Part shown: one piece after another, positions 1-6,221 of the stretch
Position numbering within the stretch: the first letter of the stretch is position 1
Layout: every line of letters starts with the position of its first letter
Source of the DNA: Anaerolineales bacterium UBA6131
GTDB taxonomy: Bacteria > Chloroflexota > Anaerolineae > UBA2200
Assembly: GCA_002435875.1 (NCBI GenBank)
Contig: DIVN01000274.1
Span: forward strand, 1,340 to 10,563
Direction of reading: 5' to 3'
Length of the DNA: 9,224 bases
The notes under the pieces: model-generated
What the model was told of the DNA's origin: nothing
What the model saw: the letters and a program-made list of their open reading frames with translations, nothing else
Database searches by the model: none
Position numbers and translations under genes: made by a program

Positions 1-96
1 GGCGTGAGATGTTTGGAAAAGAGTCCGTCATTGGCACGCGAGCTTCGCTCCAGCAAGTGCCCCAAATGCAAAGAAGAGGAGGCTCTCGATGACTGA
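1..96 (+). CDS. Possible C-terminal tail of an upstream gene (partial) with a CPKC motif
   Basis: Frame 1 is open from the first base to a TGA at 94-96, giving 31 residues and ending in CPKCKEEEALDD. The CxxC pair resembles half of a zinc or Fe-S site, and third-position GC is higher here than in the competing open frame 3, which ends at 90-92 and is rich in Arg and Gln. If real, the gene would overlap the acsA start by 8 bases, which suggests translational coupling and means the acs operon begins upstream of this window. A stretch of 31 codons without a stop is easily reached by chance, so this is only a tentative call. No family can be assigned. Confidence 0.35.
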   Translation, partial: GVRCLEKSPSLARELRSSKCPKCKEEEALDD

Positions 97-2077
97 ACCC
101 CAAAAAAGGACCTGTGATCCGGCGGTCGAACAACTGCTTAGGATCGCGCGAGAAGACGGCGTGCAGTTAGCCTGGGATCGTTGGGAGGCCCAACAGCCAC
201 AGTGTGGTTTTGGCCAGTTGGGTCTCTGTTGTCGCAACTGCAACCAGGGGCCCTGCCGGATTGACCCGTTCGGCGAGGGGGCGCAGCTTGGCGTCTGTGG
301 CGCCAACGCAGATACCATTGTCGCACGGCACTTTGCGCGGATGTGTGCGGTTGGGGCCTCTGCCCACTCTGACCATGGCCGCGGTATGGCGCTGACTTTG
401 CTGGCAGCAGCAGAGGGTCACGCTCCTGATTATACCATCAAGGACCCACGCAAGCTGCTGGAGGTGGCCACCCTGCTGAGTATCCCCACCAAAGACCGCG
501 AGGTTAAGGACATTGCCAAGGACGTGGCGAGCAGGGCGTTGGCAGAATTCGGCCAACAGACCGGCGAACTCACCTATGTCAGTCGGGCACCCAAGAAGCG
601 GCAGGAATTGTGGCGCAAGTTCGGGGTCTCGCCGCGGGGCATCGACAGAGAAGTAGTGGAGCTGCTGCACCGTACTCACGTCGGAAATGACCAGTGGTTC
701 GAAAGCATCCTGACGGCCAGCATTCGCACCGCACTGGCCGACGGCTGGGGCGGATCGATGTTCTCGACGGACATCACCGACATCCTCTTTGGCTCACCGG
801 TGCCCCTGAAGGCCAAAGCCAACATGGGAGCTCTGTCGACCGATCAAGTCAACATCGTTGTGCACGGTCACGAGCCAACGCTCTCGGAGATGATCCTGGT
901 AGCCGTGAATGACCCTGAGCTGATCGCCTACGCCAAGACCAAAGGAGCCACGGGCATCAATCTCACCGGCCTGTGTTGCACCGCCAACGAGACCCTGATG
1001 CGCCAGGGCGTCGCCACCATTGGCAACTTCTTGAGCCAGGAGCTGGCAATCACTACAGGGGCCGTGGATGCGATGGTGGTCGATATCCAGTGCATTATGC
1101 AGGCGCTGGGCCCCTTGTCGGACAGGTACCACACCAAACTGATTACCACCTCCCCCAAAGTGCACATAGAGGGCGTAACCCATGTCGAGTTTGAGGAAGA
1201 GCATGCGCTCGAGATCGCAAAGCAGATCGTCAAGATGGGTGTCGACGCCTTCCCCAACCGCCGCCGCGTGTTCATCCCCAACGAAACCTGCGACATGGTG
1301 GCCGGCTTTTCGCACGAGTACATCAACTATGCACTGGGTGGCATGTACCGTGGCTCTTTCCGCCCGCTGAATGACGCGATCATCTCTGGTCGGCTGCGCG
1401 GTGCTGCTGGGGTGGTAGGCTGCAACAATGTGAACGACTGTCAGGACGAATCACATGTGGAGATCGTGAAAGAGCTAATCAAGAACGACGTATTGGTAGT
1501 GATGACCGGCTGCAGCGCACAGGCGTGTGGCAAGTTTAACCTGCTTTCGCCCGAAGGTGCCAAGTTCGCCGGACCAGGACTGCGCGAGATCTGCGAGACC
1601 GTCGGCATACCCCCTGCTCTGCACCTCGGCAGTTGCGTCGACAACACCCGCATCCTGACTGTCCTCAGCCAGATGGCCACCGAAGGTGGGCTAGGCGATG
1701 ACATCTCCGACTTGCCCGGGGCTGGATTTGCCCCCGAGTGGATGAGCGAGAAGGCCATCTCGATTGGCTCGTACTTTGCAGGATCGGGGGTATACACAAT
1801 CATGGGTGGACGTTCGCCCATCGAGGGCGGCAAGAACTGCGTCCGTTTCCTGAGCGAAACCCTGGAGGAGCGGCTCGGCGGCAAGCTCGAATTCATCGTA
1901 GATCGAGGTGAGCAGGTGGACAAGGCTTTGAAGCATATCGACGCCAAGCGAGCCGCCCTGGGCTTGCCCGTATACGACCCCAAGCGCTTTGGTGCCAGCG
2001 GAGACTCTACGATGATTAAGGTGCTGGACCACAAGGATGAGGAAACGTTCAACCTGTACAGCGCCAAGGTAGGATAA
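89..2077 (+). CDS. acsA: Carbon monoxide dehydrogenase catalytic subunit (CODH of the CODH/ACS complex)
   Basis: This Ni-Fe enzyme (also called CooS) interconverts CO2 and CO in the cytoplasm. In the CODH/ACS complex it supplies CO to AcsB through an internal tunnel. The 662 residues match the bacterial family length. The N-terminus holds Cys39, Cys47, Cys48, Cys51, Cys56 and Cys70 for the D- and B-clusters, at the same numbers as in Carboxydothermus CooS. His93 and His96 of the proton-transfer histidine set follow. The C-cluster ligands are His261 (GHEP), Cys296/297 (GLCCTAN), Cys335, Cys445 (VGCNN), Cys475 (TGCSAQ) and Cys516 (GSCVDN), and Lys555 (SEKAISIG) is the catalytic lysine. Nothing essential is missing, so it should be active. 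The ATG at 89 is preceded by GAGGAGG at 76-82 with six bases of spacing, and no other in-frame start lies upstream. acsB follows after 72 bases, which supports the AcsA (complex) role over a stand-alone CooS. Confidence 0.98.
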   Translation: MTEPQKRTCDPAVEQLLRIAREDGVQLAWDRWEAQQPQCGFGQLGLCCRNCNQGPCRIDPFGEGAQLGVCGANADTIVARHFARMCAVGASAHSDHGRGMALTLLAAAEGHAPDYTIKDPRKLLEVATLLSIPTKDREVKDIAKDVASRALAEFGQQTGELTYVSRAPKKRQELWRKFGVSPRGIDREVVELLHRTHVGNDQWFESILTASIRTALADGWGGSMFSTDITDILFGSPVPLKAKANMGALSTDQVNIVVHGHEPTLSEMILVAVNDPELIAYAKTKGATGINLTGLCCTANETLMRQGVATIGNFLSQELAITTGAVDAMVVDIQCIMQALGPLSDRYHTKLITTSPKVHIEGVTHVEFEEEHALEIAKQIVKMGVDAFPNRRRVFIPNETCDMVAGFSHEYINYALGGMYRGSFRPLNDAIISGRLRGAAGVVGCNNVNDCQDESHVEIVKELIKNDVLVVMTGCSAQACGKFNLLSPEGAKFAGPGLREICETVGIPPALHLGSCVDNTRILTVLSQMATEGGLGDDISDLPGAGFAPEWMSEKAISIGSYFAGSGVYTIMGGRSPIEGGKNCVRFLSETLEERLGGKLEFIVDRGEQVDKALKHIDAKRAALGLPVYDPKRFGASGDSTMIKVLDHKDEETFNLYSAKVG

Positions 2078-2089
2078 ACCACAGTCAAG

Positions 2090-2115
2090 GCCTCCCCTGC
2101 CGTGGCAGGGGAGGC
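2090..2115 (+). repeat. Perfect GC-rich hairpin between acsA and acsB
   Basis: The arms GCCTCCCCTGC (2090-2100) and GCAGGGGAGGC (2105-2115) pair over 11 bases without mismatch around a CGTG tetraloop, and a G-U pair can extend the stem. It begins 13 bases after the acsA stop and ends 34 bases before the acsB start. No T-run follows, so it is not a standard intrinsic terminator. A transcript-stabilising or processing element, or partial attenuation between the two genes, is inferred. Confidence 0.8.
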
Positions 2116-2136
2116 TCGGCACAACGCCTGGAGGAA

Positions 2137-2142
2137 AAGGAG
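2137..2142 (+). promoter_or_regulatory. acsB ribosome binding site that decides the start
   Basis: AAGGAG lies seven bases before the ATG at 2150. An in-frame GTG at 2102 would add 16 residues, but it falls in the loop of the upstream hairpin, has no properly spaced Shine-Dalgarno sequence, and would encode an Arg-rich tail unlike the family. The ATG at 2150 is therefore preferred. Confidence 0.8.
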
Positions 2143-2149
2143 AGCACCT

Positions 2150-4432
2150 ATGTCGAGATACGTTGCGACCCGTGCCATTCGTGGCGCCAATCAGATCTAT
2201 GTCGAAGCAGATCAGATGCTGAAAAAAGCAATTGCAGAGATGGGTGCAGACAAGGAGGTGGCCTTTCCGAACACGGCGTACTACCTCCCGGTGATCCTGG
2301 GGCTGACAGGGCGGCAGGTTTCCAAGCTGGGCGACCTGGCCCAAGCCTTGGAGGATGCCAGGTCGCTGCTGCATCCAGTACCAGGCGAGAAAGTGTGGCT
2401 ACCGTACCTGGGTGAAACGCTCGATTGTGGCGTCTCAACCCTCATTTCGGCTGAGACCATCGAGGCCATCCGCTTTGCCTACGGCACCGAGCCGCAGAAG
2501 ATCATCTGGGACGGAAGCTATATGCCGACCAGCAGTTTCACCTCCCCCGATGCGCAGGCAACGTCAGGCAAGCGCCTCAATGGCCCGATCGACGATATCC
2601 AGCTGCGCAGTTGGGGCATCCAGCTGGTTGACGGCCGCATGCCAGGCTTCTGTGCGATCGTAGGCTGTGCCAAGAGCAACGAGGTCGCTGTCCAAATCGT
2701 GCGTGAGCTGCAGCAGCGCAGCATTCTGGTATTCCTGTGCGGCAATGTCAATGGGCGCAGTATCATCCACCAGTTGATGGAAGAAGGCGTCGAGATGGGC
2801 TACGACACCTACATCATCCCCTTTGGCACAGATACCCTCTCGGCCATCTACCCCATCGGTTTTGCCACACGCAGCGGTTTGACGTTCGGCGGCCTGAAGC
2901 CCGGCCAGGCACGTGAGAACCTAGTCTATAACAAAGCACGAGTATTCGCCTTTGTGCTGGCTTTGGGCGAGGTAGACGATCTCAAGTATGCGGCGGCCGC
3001 AGGTGCCATCAACTACGGTTTCCCAACGGTCGCCGATACAGTCATCCCCCAGATTCTGCCGACTGGCGTGACCTCCTATGAGCACGTGATCAGCATGCCG
3101 TTTGACGATATCGAAGGCAAAGATGATCTGGAGCGAGCCACAAAGCTAGTACAGCGCGGGCTCGAGGTACGCGGTGTCAAGATCAAGATTACCGAAGTAC
3201 CGATCCCCGTGCCCTATGGCTCCGCGTTTGAGGGCGAGCGCGTCCGCAAGGCTGATATGCGTATCGAGTTCGGCGGCAAGAATAGCCGCTGTTTCGAGTA
3301 TCTGCACATGGCTGACTATGACTCGGTGGAAGATGGCAAGATCACCATTGTAGGGCCCGGTTTCGACACCGCTCCCGTCGAAGGTGCCATGGATATGGGC
3401 ATCGTAGTCGAGGTCGCCGGACGCAAGATGCAGGAGGACTTTGAGCCTGTACTTGAGCGGCAGATCCATTACTTTATCAATGGAGCATCTGGCATCCAGC
3501 ACATTGGCCAGCGCGACATTACCTGGATTCGGGTGAGCAAGGCCGCTGCGGAAAAGGGCTTTGGATTGGAGCACTTTGGCAAGATCCTGCACGCCCGCTT
3601 CCATGCAGACTTTGGAGCGATCGTGGACAAGGTTCAGGTCACTATATACACGGACAAGGCCCAGATGGAGGCGTGGCTGGCCAAAGCACGTGCCGCCTAC
3701 GAGAAGCGCAACAGACGGTTGGCGGACATGACAGACACCTCAGTTGAGGAGTTCTACAGCTGCACTCTGTGCCAGAGCTTTGCTCCAAATCACGTCTGCG
3801 TGGTGTCGCCAGAGCGGCTGGGCCTGTGTGGGGCCTACAACTGGCTTGACTGCAAGGCCTCTCACCAGATCAACCCGACGGGTCCCAATCAGCCCATCAA
3901 GAAGGGTGCCTGCGAGGACGCTAGTCTGGGCACCTATACTGGGGTAAACGAGTTTGTAAGGACCGCTTCGCACCAGGCCGTGCAGGATGTGTCCATGTAT
4001 TCCATCATGGTCAATCCCATGACGGCCTGCGGGTGCTTTGAGTGCATCGCTATGGTCATTCCCGAAGCAAATGGAGTGATGGTAGTCTCACGTGAAGACC
4101 CCAGCATGACACCGGCGGGCATGACCTTCTCCACCCTGGCTGGCGTGGCAGGGGGCGGCCTGCAGACACCTGGGGTGATGGGCCATGGCAAGTACTACTT
4201 GCTGAGCAAGAAATACCTGTCTGCTGATGGTGGGTTCAAACGGGTGGTCTGGATGTCCTCGTTCCTGAAGGAAAGCATGAAGGAGGAGCTAGACGCGGTA
4301 GCTGAGCGCGAAGGCGACCCGGGCTTGATCGACAAGATTGCGGATGAGCGCAACGCGACCGACGTGGAAGGACTGCTGCCGTATCTGGAGGAAAAAGGGC
4401 ATCCTGCCCTCGCGATGCCACCTTTGTTCTGA
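2150..4432 (+). CDS. acsB: Acetyl-CoA synthase catalytic subunit of CODH/ACS (bacterial type)
   Basis: This enzyme condenses CO from AcsA, the methyl group from the corrinoid Fe-S protein and CoA into acetyl-CoA at the Ni-Ni-[4Fe-4S] A-cluster. The 760 residues compare with about 729 in Moorella. Cys538, Cys541, Cys550 and Cys560 (YSCTLC, HVC, GLCGA) and the Cys627-Gly628-Cys629 motif (TACGCFE) keep exactly the Moorella spacing (506, 509, 518, 528, 595, 597), with a constant offset of 32. Both the Fe-S ligands and the nickel ligands are thus intact. The N-terminal region of roughly 340 residues that contacts CODH is present; archaeal CdhC lacks it, so this is a bacterial-type protein. The C-terminus ends in the family-like stretch YLEEKGHPALAMPPL. 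The start at 2150 is set by its ribosome binding site. It sits 72 bases after acsA and probably shares its transcript; a 262-base gap then separates it from the CBS gene. Confidence 0.98.
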   Translation: MSRYVATRAIRGANQIYVEADQMLKKAIAEMGADKEVAFPNTAYYLPVILGLTGRQVSKLGDLAQALEDARSLLHPVPGEKVWLPYLGETLDCGVSTLISAETIEAIRFAYGTEPQKIIWDGSYMPTSSFTSPDAQATSGKRLNGPIDDIQLRSWGIQLVDGRMPGFCAIVGCAKSNEVAVQIVRELQQRSILVFLCGNVNGRSIIHQLMEEGVEMGYDTYIIPFGTDTLSAIYPIGFATRSGLTFGGLKPGQARENLVYNKARVFAFVLALGEVDDLKYAAAAGAINYGFPTVADTVIPQILPTGVTSYEHVISMPFDDIEGKDDLERATKLVQRGLEVRGVKIKITEVPIPVPYGSAFEGERVRKADMRIEFGGKNSRCFEYLHMADYDSVEDGKITIVGPGFDTAPVEGAMDMGIVVEVAGRKMQEDFEPVLERQIHYFINGASGIQHIGQRDITWIRVSKAAAEKGFGLEHFGKILHARFHADFGAIVDKVQVTIYTDKAQMEAWLAKARAAYEKRNRRLADMTDTSVEEFYSCTLCQSFAPNHVCVVSPERLGLCGAYNWLDCKASHQINPTGPNQPIKKGACEDASLGTYTGVNEFVRTASHQAVQDVSMYSIMVNPMTACGCFECIAMVIPEANGVMVVSREDPSMTPAGMTFSTLAGVAGGGLQTPGVMGHGKYYLLSKKYLSADGGFKRVVWMSSFLKESMKEELDAVAEREGDPGLIDKIADERNATDVEGLLPYLEEKGHPALAMPPLF

Positions 4433-4442
4433 TTGGCATCTG

Positions 4443-4459
4443 CGGATACACAGTATCCG
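4443..4459 (+). repeat. Perfect hairpin just after the acsB stop
   Basis: CGGATAC (4443-4449) and GTATCCG (4453-4459) pair perfectly over seven bases around an ACA loop, starting ten bases after the acsB stop codon. GC-rich sequence and no T-run follows, so a canonical terminator is not supported. It could mark an mRNA 3' end or a processing site, which is inference. Confidence 0.6.
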
Positions 4460-4484
4460 GCCGGGCGCCCATCTGCCAACGGTG

Positions 4485-4501
4485 GACGGGACGCCCCCGT
4501 C
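4485..4501 (+). repeat. Second short hairpin downstream of acsB
   Basis: GACGGG (4485-4490) and CCCGTC (4496-4501) form a six-base stem with a five-base loop, and a G-U pair can extend it. Only two T residues follow directly. Together with the hairpin at 4443-4459 it makes a structured 3' region after acsB that might weaken read-through. The evidence is weak for any one role. Confidence 0.4.
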
Positions 4502-4529
4502 TTACTGCCTGTTCGACCAGGCACGGCAC

Positions 4530-4558
4530 TTGGCGCTACGCTTCCGTGGCGGTATGAT
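4530..4558 (+). promoter_or_regulatory. Candidate sigma-70-type promoter for the CBS-acsD-acsC segment
   Basis: TTGGCG (4530-4535, four of six matches to TTGACA) and TATGAT (4553-4558, five of six matches to TATAAT) are separated by exactly 17 bases. Transcription would start near 4565, giving a leader of about 130 bases before the CBS start at 4695. It is the best promoter-like match I found in an intergenic region of this window. One such match can arise by chance, and the promoter preferences of this organism are unknown. Confidence 0.45.
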
Positions 4559-4580
4559 TACGTGTCTGAGCGCTGCCGTT

Positions 4581-4622
4581 TGTGCCAGCCGGAGCCAACA
4601 TCAAGTGCGTTCCGGCGGCACA
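4581..4622 (+). repeat. Long stem-loop in the leader of the CBS gene
   Basis: TGTGCC-A-GCCGGA (4581-4593) pairs with TCCGGCGGCACA (4611-4622) over 12 base pairs with one bulged A and a 17-base loop. CAACAT in the loop (4596-4601) can instead pair with ATGTTG (4622-4627), so an alternative fold is possible. It lies just after the candidate promoter and 72 bases before the CBS start. It could be a regulatory leader or a protein-binding site. It does not match a riboswitch class that I can recognise. Confidence 0.6.
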
Positions 4623-4694
4623 TGTTGTCAAGCGCGGACCGCAATTCGAGCTTGGCCGGGCGCGCTACGTGCCGACAGAGAGGACAACACAGCC

Positions 4695-5114
4695 ATGACG
4701 AGCACAAGTGAGAGCTACGAGAAAAAGGTCGAAGACGTCATGCATTATGGTGTCATCACCTGCCGCACCCATACCCTGCTCAAAGAAGTGGTGCGCATCA
4801 TCACAGATACCGACGTGCATGCGCTTGTTGTCGTCAATGACGATGGCACTGTAGCGGGGATCATGTCGCACATGGACCTATTGCGTCGCTATGGACACAA
4901 CTTGCTTATGGTCACGGCGGCAGACGTAATGACAGCCAAGGTCATCACGATCGCCGCCGACGCGCCGGTGCACGAGGCCGTTGCTCTGATGCTCAAGCAC
5001 AACATCCGCCGCATCTTGGTAACCGAGGCCGGCCCACATGGTGAGCTGCCGATCGGGGTTATCTCTACAACCGATGTCATCCGTGACATGCGTGATCAGC
5101 CCTGGTTCTGGTAG
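4695..5114 (+). CDS. Small stand-alone tandem CBS-domain protein within the acs cluster
   Basis: The 139-residue product is almost entirely two CBS domains, about residues 11-66 and 77-134. Each opens with a DVM motif (14-16 and 77-79) and ends with the pattern associated with adenine-nucleotide binding, GIMSHMD (55-61) and GVISTTD (121-127). Such pairs form Bateman modules that bind AMP, ATP or S-adenosylmethionine and usually control a partner protein. There is no DNA-binding, membrane or enzyme domain, so it would act in trans. A role as an energy-state sensor for CODH/ACS or the corrinoid protein is inferred from position only. The ATG at 4695 has GAGAGGA at 4678-4684 with a ten-base spacer. 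The frame is open further upstream, with an in-frame ATG at 4554, but that sequence does not resemble CBS protein. acsD follows after 70 bases. Confidence 0.93.
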   Translation: MTSTSESYEKKVEDVMHYGVITCRTHTLLKEVVRIITDTDVHALVVVNDDGTVAGIMSHMDLLRRYGHNLLMVTAADVMTAKVITIAADAPVHEAVALMLKHNIRRILVTEAGPHGELPIGVISTTDVIRDMRDQPWFW

Positions 5115-5184
5115 CCCGAGGTCCATGCCGAGGCCAGGGACGCTCTCTAGCTAGCTCAATCATCGCGGAAGGAGGCAAGGCTCA

Positions 5185-6153
5185 ATGCCCATTTCGATCG
5201 ACGTGCCAAAGGAGAAATGGACGGGCACCATCCGGGAGATTACTCTGGGTGCTACCGCTGCTGAAGGCGGGACCAGAACCCGGGTTGTCAAGATTGGTGG
5301 GGAAAGCACCCTACCTTTCCTGACCTTTGAGGGCGCGATGCCCAATCCGCCCGTCGTGGCAATCGAGGTGCAGGATCGCTACCCGGCCGATTGGTCGCCT
5401 ATCTTGCTCGACGTATGGGGAGACGTACTCAAGGATCCAGCAAGTTGGGCGAAAAAGGCCGAAGAGGTTGGCGCCGACTTGATTGCTCTCAAGTTGCAGA
5501 GTGCGCACCCAGAGCTAGACAACACGGGCGCGGACCACGCCGCCTCAACCGTCAAGGCAGTTCTCGCTGCAACTGGTATTCCTGTGATTGTCTATGGACC
5601 AGGACAGGCCGAGAAAGACAACCTGGTGCTTGTGGCGGCAGCAGAGGCTGCCAAAGGTGAGCGCATCGCTCTTGGAAACTGCGAGGACAAGAACTACCGC
5701 ACTATTGTCGCCGCAGCGCTGGCCAACAGCCAGCTGGTTATTGGCAAGAGCCCCATAGACGTCAACCTAGCGAAGCAGCTCAACATCCTGATCAGCGATA
5801 TGCGACTCGACTTGGGCCGTGTGTTGCTTGATCCGACAACCGGTGCCTTGGGCTATGGGATTGAGTACTGCTACTCCGTTATGGAACGCCTACGGCTGGC
5901 CGCTTTGGGTGGCGACAGCATGGTTCAGCAGCCCATGATCTGCACGATCGGTGAGGAAGCCTGGCGTGCCAAAGAGAGCAAGGTCAATCAAGGCGTACCG
6001 CAGGCCTGGGGTGACTGGGCCGAGCGAGGCAAACGTTGGGAGGCTCTTACCGCTTGCGCACTGCTGCACTCGGGAGCGGATATCCTCGTACTTCGGCACC
6101 CCGAGAACGTCACGCTGGTAAAGCAGACCGTTGCCGCACTTTTCGGGCACTAG
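5185..6153 (+). CDS. acsD: Corrinoid iron-sulfur protein small subunit (CFeSP, CdhD-type)
   Basis: The 322-residue product matches the length of the bacterial small subunit (about 323 in Moorella). It pairs with AcsC to form the corrinoid Fe-S protein, which carries the methyl group from methyltetrahydrofolate to the A-cluster of AcsB. The small subunit is a TIM-barrel protein that helps hold the corrinoid. Recognisable family stretches are GNCEDKNYRTI in the middle of the barrel, LDPTTGALGYGIEYCYSVME and the following QQPMICTIGEEAW. No cluster-binding Cys motif is present, as expected for this subunit. The ATG at 5185 follows AAGGAGG (5169-5175) with nine bases of spacing. It sits 70 bases after the CBS gene and 68 bases before acsC, so co-transcription is likely. 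Confidence 0.96.
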   Translation: MPISIDVPKEKWTGTIREITLGATAAEGGTRTRVVKIGGESTLPFLTFEGAMPNPPVVAIEVQDRYPADWSPILLDVWGDVLKDPASWAKKAEEVGADLIALKLQSAHPELDNTGADHAASTVKAVLAATGIPVIVYGPGQAEKDNLVLVAAAEAAKGERIALGNCEDKNYRTIVAAALANSQLVIGKSPIDVNLAKQLNILISDMRLDLGRVLLDPTTGALGYGIEYCYSVMERLRLAALGGDSMVQQPMICTIGEEAWRAKESKVNQGVPQAWGDWAERGKRWEALTACALLHSGADILVLRHPENVTLVKQTVAALFGH

Positions 6154-6170
6154 CGGGCACAGCGTGCCTG
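6154..6170 (+). repeat. Hairpin starting directly after the acsD stop
   Basis: CGGGCAC (6154-6160) and GTGCCTG (6164-6170) form a seven-base stem with one G-U pair and an AGC loop, starting at the first base after the TAG of acsD. There is no T-run. It resembles the hairpins found after acsA and acsB in position and size. The function is unknown; processing or protection of the 3' end is a guess. Confidence 0.5.
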
Positions 6171-6221
6171 GCCAACAACCGCGAGCACGCCTATGGCGGA
6201 CTAAAGACAAGGAGCTGAACA

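Noticed and set aside
3..92. Frame 3 as the upstream gene tail, with an ATGA overlap at the acsA start
   Set aside because: The residues are rich in Arg and Gln and third-position GC is low, as expected for an off-frame reading. Frame 1 looks more protein-like, though neither is certain.
2102..2149. A GTG start for acsB at 2102
   Set aside because: It lies in the loop of the intergenic hairpin without a spaced ribosome binding site; the ATG at 2150 has AAGGAG seven bases upstream.
1441..2374. Long open frames on the minus strand (1441-2190 and 1691-2374) over the end of acsA and the start of acsB
   Set aside because: They lie opposite strongly conserved coding sequence, resemble no family, and are typical antisense shadows of GC-rich genes.
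4581..4622. A cobalamin riboswitch, suggested by AGCCGGAGCC in the leader and by the corrinoid protein genes downstream
   Set aside because: The similarity to the B12 box is partial: the conserved GAGACCTGCC part is missing, and the other conserved core blocks could not be found with proper order and spacing.
4554..4694. An N-terminal extension of the CBS protein from the in-frame ATG at 4554
   Set aside because: The extra residues do not resemble CBS sequence, there is no clear ribosome binding site, and the region holds a promoter-like element and a stem-loop. The ATG at 4695 fits the family N-terminus.
4433..4711. A 92-codon + strand frame starting with TTG right after acsB
   Set aside because: No Shine-Dalgarno sequence, no recognisable domain, overlaps the CBS start in another frame, and its composition looks non-coding.
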